Positions 60,661-64,000 of a DNA stretch of 64,000 nucleotides are shown here, piece by piece; position 1 is the first letter of the stretch; each line of letters begins with the position of its first letter. The stretch spans positions 17,015 to 81,014 of the forward strand of contig JAFVAT010000026.1 of assembly GCA_017480385.1 (NCBI GenBank), given 5' to 3'. The position numbers and the translations under genes were made by a program. Source of the stretch: Alphaproteobacteria bacterium (lineage in GTDB: Bacteria; Pseudomonadota; Alphaproteobacteria; CAAGCB01; CAG-977). The notes under the pieces were generated by a model that was given only the letters and a program-made list of their open reading frames with translations, had not been told where the DNA came from and searched no databases.

Positions 60661-61236
60661 TTATCTTCTGCCTCTTTTTCTGCCCTTGGAGGCGGGAGCA
60701 TTCATCATCTGTTTCTGCAGCTCCAAAACATCTTTAAATTTAATGCCAAGGTTATTTTCAGCGTCCTTGATAACAGCCTTGCGCTGCTGAGCAATATCAT
60801 CTTTATTTTCCACCTTTGCCGCGGGAATCGTTTCAAAAGCTTCATACATCAGCTGTGAAGCCTGTTCAGGGTTTTTCTTGATTTTTTCCTCTAAATCGTC
60901 CGGCAAAAGGATTCCCTGCCTGCGCATGGCGGCAATGGATTTTAGCGCCTGCTGCGTCGTCATAAAGTCAAAGCTGTCCGGCGCGCCGTTCAATGCCTGA
61001 GCCGAAACCGCGTCCATACCGTCGGGAACAGCTTCCAATTCCAAAAAATCCTCAATCGTCAGATTGCCGACATCTTGAATTGTTTCGCCGATTTTAACCT
61101 GATTTTTTTCCAGTTCCGCTTTTTTGTCCCGCGCGTTCGAAATCCTTGTAGCAGCTTCGGAAATGCTTTCAGCCGAGGCCTGCGGCACGCCAAGCATTAA
61201 ACAGATAAAACAAAGAAAAACTTTTAAAACCAGCAT
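60661..61236 (-). CDS. Secreted hypothetical protein
   Basis: This protein of about 191 residues has a signal peptide (VLKVFLCFICLMLGVPQASA). The mature part is helical and charged, rich in Lys, Glu and Ala, with no cysteine pattern or catalytic motif; the end is basic (PASKGRKRGRR). The ATG at 61236 has GAGAGG upstream and is preferred over the in-frame start at 61266. It lies 2 bases before trmJ on the same strand, so it probably shares a transcript. Family unknown. Confidence 0.65.
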   Translation of the reverse strand: MLVLKVFLCFICLMLGVPQASAESISEAATRISNARDKKAELEKNQVKIGETIQDVGNLTIEDFLELEAVPDGMDAVSAQALNGAPDSFDFMTTQQALKSIAAMRRQGILLPDDLEEKIKKNPEQASQLMYEAFETIPAAKVENKDDIAQQRKAVIKDAENNLGIKFKDVLELQKQMMNAPASKGRKRGRR

Positions 61237-61384
61237 CTGAACCTCTCCCGTTTCGGCAAACGACATTTTTAATGTACCTCAAAACCATTTAATTAGCGAT
61301 AAAAATTTCTGCCCTGATATAACATCTTGCCTATCTTTTCATTCCGGTCAAACGCGTATATGCTTTGTGATCCGGAGAGAAAGC

Positions 61385-61864
61385 ATGCCTGAAACACTGT
61401 CAAATTTTAAAATCCGCTCTGCCCCTCTTTTGCTTTTATGCGCTTGTACGGGCGTGTTTTTCGCTTTTATCTTAGAACAGTATTGGCCCAAAATTCAGGC
61501 CGATCGAATGACGCTGAAATTTCCCATTTCCTCCGCCGTTTTTTATATTTTTTGCATTTCAGCCTATTTAATGCAGGGATTAGCCTTTCTCTTTCTGTCC
61601 GCACATTCCAAAAGAGCCTTCTATGAAACGGCCTTCCTGCTGTTCTGGGCCCAATTTATTTTAAGCGTTTTATGGCTGGGATTGTTTTTCGGACTAAAAT
61701 TGTTCGGATTGGCCTTTTTTGAACTTTTGAGCGTCCTTTTAATCCTGTCCGCCGCCTTCTATTTTTTCAGGGCCATAAAAAAGACAATCTCTTATCTGCT
61801 TCTGCCCTCCTACTGTCTTTTGTTGATATTAGTCATTTTAAACGCTTGGTTCGTCATCGTTTAA
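61385..61864 (+). CDS. TspO/MBR-like membrane protein, divergent
   Basis: This 159-residue protein has five predicted membrane helices, the number found in TspO. It also shows a W/PISSAVFYIFCISAYLMQGLAFLFL first block, LLFWAQFILSVLWLGLFFGLKLFGLAF in the middle and LLLPSYCLLLILVILNAWFVI at the end, in the order seen in the family, including the QF...W.G.FF element. TspO binds tetrapyrroles and other hydrophobic ligands in membranes. Several conserved Trp and Pro residues are missing, so this is a distant member at best. GGAGAG precedes the ATG at 61385. Confidence 0.55.
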   Translation: MPETLSNFKIRSAPLLLLCACTGVFFAFILEQYWPKIQADRMTLKFPISSAVFYIFCISAYLMQGLAFLFLSAHSKRAFYETAFLLFWAQFILSVLWLGLFFGLKLFGLAFFELLSVLLILSAAFYFFRAIKKTISYLLLPSYCLLLILVILNAWFVIV

Positions 61865-61908
61865 TCTCAATCTAAGGATCCTTCTTTGTTTTATCTGCAA
61901 AAAACATA

Positions 61909-61938
61909 TTGACTTAAAGTCAGCTTAAAATGTTATCC
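61909..61938 (+). promoter_or_regulatory. Possible promoter of larB-larC
   Basis: TTGACT (61909-61914) is followed after 18 bases by TTATCC (61933-61938), about 30 bases before the larB start. The -10 box is imperfect. Confidence 0.35.
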
Positions 61939-61969
61939 TGATCCGGCATGAAAAAAGAGGAATACTTCA

Positions 61970-62653
61970 ATGACCGATTCTTTTACAGATTTGGACTTTG
62001 CAAAGCTGGACATCAGCCGTGCCGGCAGGACGGGCATGAACGAAACGATTTATTGTCCGGGGAAAACAAAAGACCAGCTGCTGTCCATTTTAAAAACATT
62101 TAAAGAACACAAGCAATCCGTTTTGGGGACAAAGTGCTCGGAAGAACAGTTTCATTTTATCCGCCAAACACTGCCCGAGGTTTCCTATGAAGCGGCGTCT
62201 AAAATTTTGCGCATGGAAAACGGCCCGCGTCCCCGGCTGCCGGGAAAAATCGCCATTTGCACCGGCGGAACGGCTGATTTGCCCATTGCGGAAGAAGCTG
62301 CTCAAACCGTTGACTTTTTCGGAGCGGAAGCCCTGCGGATTTTCGATGTCGGCATTGCCGGCATTCACCGCCTGATTTCTAAACTCGACCTGATCCACCA
62401 AGCCGATGTCGTTATCGCCATAGCAGGCATGGAAGGCGCTTTGGCCGGCGTCATTGCCGGATTGGTGGAAAGCCCTGTTATCGCTGTGCCCACTTCCGTC
62501 GGATACGGCGCTTCTTTTCAGGGATTGGCCCCGCTTTTGACCATGCTTAATTCTTGTGCGGAAGGCGTGTCCGTCGTCAATATCGACAACGGATTCGGCG
62601 CGGGCGTTTTGGCCTGCCGCATTATCAGAAAAATAAAAGGACTGCAAAAATGA
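61970..62653 (+). CDS. larB: Nickel-pincer cofactor synthesis protein LarB
   Basis: LarB carboxylates and hydrolyses nicotinic acid adenine dinucleotide to begin synthesis of the nickel-pincer cofactor. The 227-residue protein has FAKLDISRAGRTGMNETIYCPGK near the N-terminus and a Rossmann-like AIR-carboxylase-type domain with KIAICTGGTADLPIAEEAA, DVVIAIAGMEGALAGVIAGLV and VPTSVGYGASFQGL. It overlaps larC by ATGA. larE and larA are not in this window. Confidence 0.92.
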   Translation: MTDSFTDLDFAKLDISRAGRTGMNETIYCPGKTKDQLLSILKTFKEHKQSVLGTKCSEEQFHFIRQTLPEVSYEAASKILRMENGPRPRLPGKIAICTGGTADLPIAEEAAQTVDFFGAEALRIFDVGIAGIHRLISKLDLIHQADVVIAIAGMEGALAGVIAGLVESPVIAVPTSVGYGASFQGLAPLLTMLNSCAEGVSVVNIDNGFGAGVLACRIIRKIKGLQK

Positions 62654-63909
62654 CAAAAACGCTTTATTTGGAAGGCGCCTGCGGAATCAGCGGCGATATG
62701 ACCGTTGCGGCTTTGCTGGATTTGGGGGCGGATCAAAAAAAATTGGAACGGGTTTTAAACAGCCTTCATTTAAACGAGTTCGAATACCGCATTTCTTCTA
62801 AAACGTCTTACGGTATCCGCGGCTGTGATTTTGATGTGCTGCTGACTCACGAACATTCTTCTCATGAACATTCTCATGAGCATGCACATTCTCATGGACA
62901 TGAACATTCCCATGAACACGAACACGGGCCTCATCACCCGCATGAACACCGTCATTTGCATGACGTATACGAAATTATTGACCATGCCGAAACGACACAA
63001 AACGTCAAAGATCTGGCCAAGAAAATCTTTCTGATTGTCGCACAGGCCGAAAGCAAAGCGCACGGCTGCTCTTTGGAGGAAGTCCATTTTCACGAGGTCG
63101 GCGCGATAGATTCCATAGTGGACATTCTTTCCGCCGCGGTTTTAATTGACGATCTGCAAATTACCGACTGCGTTGTGACCAGCTTAACAGAGGGCTACGG
63201 AACGGTCACCTGCCAGCACGGAGAATTGCCCGTTCCCGTTCCGGCTGTTTTAAACATAGCCGAAGCAAGCGGTATCCCTCTACGCCCCGGTGAAGTTCGT
63301 TCGGAAATGGTGACACCGACCGGCATTGCGATCGCTGCAGCCCTCAGAACAAAAGAAACGCTGCCCGCTCAATTTAAAATCATTCGCAGCGGAATCGGAT
63401 TAGGCAAACGTGACTTCGGTCGTGCTAATTTCCTCAGAGCAATGATCATTGAAGAAACCCTTCCCGAAAATCAGGTTTACGTAATTGAATGCAACATTGA
63501 TGACGCAACCGGGGAAGAACTGGGATCAGCCATGGAAAAATTAATGGACGCCGGCGCTAAAGACGTTCACTTTATCCCGTGTTTTATGAAAAAAGGCCGA
63601 CCGGCTTATATTTTAAAGATTATCACGGATTCTCAAAAGCTGCCGGAAATGGAGGAGCTTGTTTTCCGTCACACCAGCACGATCGGACTGCGCAAATATC
63701 CGGTGGACCGGACATGCATGCAGCGGGAATTTTTTACCGTTTCCCTGCCCTATGGCGACGTTCTGATTAAAAAATGTTTTCAGGGAAACATCGTTCGCTT
63801 TTATCCGGAATATGACAGTGTAAAAAAAGTTTCTGAAGCAGCCGGACTTCCTTTCCGCACCGTTTTAGACCAGGCCAAAGCCATGGCGGAAAAACAAAAC
63901 GAATTATAA
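62650..63909 (+). CDS. larC: Nickel-pincer cofactor nickel insertase LarC
   Basis: LarC inserts nickel into the pincer cofactor in a CTP-dependent reaction. The 419-residue protein starts YLEGACGISGDMTVAALLDLG, the family signature. It has a very histidine-rich segment at 67-104 with 19 histidines in 38 residues, which fits nickel storage or delivery. HFHEVGAIDSIVDILSAA, VTPTGIAIAAAL and CNIDDATGEELG follow. It is encoded as a single frame; some organisms express LarC through a programmed frameshift (LarC1/LarC2), which is not needed here. The start is coupled to larB. Confidence 0.94.
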   Translation: MTKTLYLEGACGISGDMTVAALLDLGADQKKLERVLNSLHLNEFEYRISSKTSYGIRGCDFDVLLTHEHSSHEHSHEHAHSHGHEHSHEHEHGPHHPHEHRHLHDVYEIIDHAETTQNVKDLAKKIFLIVAQAESKAHGCSLEEVHFHEVGAIDSIVDILSAAVLIDDLQITDCVVTSLTEGYGTVTCQHGELPVPVPAVLNIAEASGIPLRPGEVRSEMVTPTGIAIAAALRTKETLPAQFKIIRSGIGLGKRDFGRANFLRAMIIEETLPENQVYVIECNIDDATGEELGSAMEKLMDAGAKDVHFIPCFMKKGRPAYILKIITDSQKLPEMEELVFRHTSTIGLRKYPVDRTCMQREFFTVSLPYGDVLIKKCFQGNIVRFYPEYDSVKKVSEAAGLPFRTVLDQAKAMAEKQNEL

Positions 63910-63936
63910 AGAGGCGTTACTTCTTCATTCAAAAGG

Positions 63937-63970
63937 AAACTCTGCCAATAAAACATGGCAGAGTTTTTTG
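63937..63970 (+). terminator. Terminator of larB-larC
   Basis: AAACTCTGCCA (63937-63947) pairs perfectly with TGGCAGAGTTT (63956-63966) around an eight-base loop, and a T run follows. Confidence 0.9.
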
Positions 63971-64000
63971 TTTATCCGTCCTTATATTTATTTTAATTAA

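Overview
The window reads as a stretch of chromosome from an alphaproteobacterium that probably lives without oxygen, most likely a host-associated (gut-type) lineage. The evidence for Alphaproteobacteria is gene order: dgt-argS-SPOR protein-nagZ-...-tatB-tatC-serS-surE on one strand, and pcm-like gene-tolC-PopZ-like gene-valS on the other, are both arrangements I know from that class. HydF ([FeFe]-hydrogenase maturation), QueH and LarB/LarC suggest anaerobic or microaerobic metabolism. The lineage is inference; no rRNA is present. No phage, insertion sequence or CRISPR array was seen.

Layout. 1-822: 5' part of a secreted protein running off the left edge. 907-3311: HydF followed by a lipoprotein, a small protein and a TPR-like protein. 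3585-12462 (minus): housekeeping operon dgt-argS-SPOR-nagZ-M50/TatA-tatB-tatC-serS-surE, in which the TatA module is fused in frame to a membrane M50 protease. 12526-16218 (minus): four secreted HExxH proteins that look like paralogues. 16377-20100: exonuclease III, a CNNM/CorC transporter, an SseB-like protein, a frameshifted GIY-YIG gene and tRNA-Asn/tRNA-Cys. 20237-25968: pcm-like, tolC, PopZ-like, valS. 25988-33559: a free periplasmic sensor-like protein, then five paralogous signal-less HExRH...EADA proteins (three in an operon ending in a small membrane protein). 33749-38293: rpsU, a rhodanese lipoprotein, a 669-residue repeat protein, a DUF1566-like secreted protein and an APH-type kinase. 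38650-42083: rpsI, rplM, a glycosyltransferase and a coiled-coil membrane protein. 42198-53999 (minus): a complete glucan operon glgE-maltokinase-glgB-glgX-malQ-metallophosphoesterase. 54152-64000: zeta-toxin-type kinase, DUF2934 protein with a histone-H1-like tail, queH, rmuC, secreted proteins, trmJ, a TspO-like protein and larB-larC.

How the genes work together. The glucan operon encodes the GlgE route (maltose to maltose-1-phosphate to linear glucan to branched glucan) together with debranching and glucanotransferase enzymes, but no trehalose synthase is present here, so maltose is more likely to come from glucan turnover. The Tat genes supply the twin-arginine exporter. The most novel content is the two unrelated expansions of putative zinc metallopeptidases: four secreted (HExTH type) and five apparently cytosolic (HExRH type). 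I cannot assign either to a characterised family. The M50-TatA fusion and the repeat protein downstream of the cytosolic cluster are the next most unusual items.
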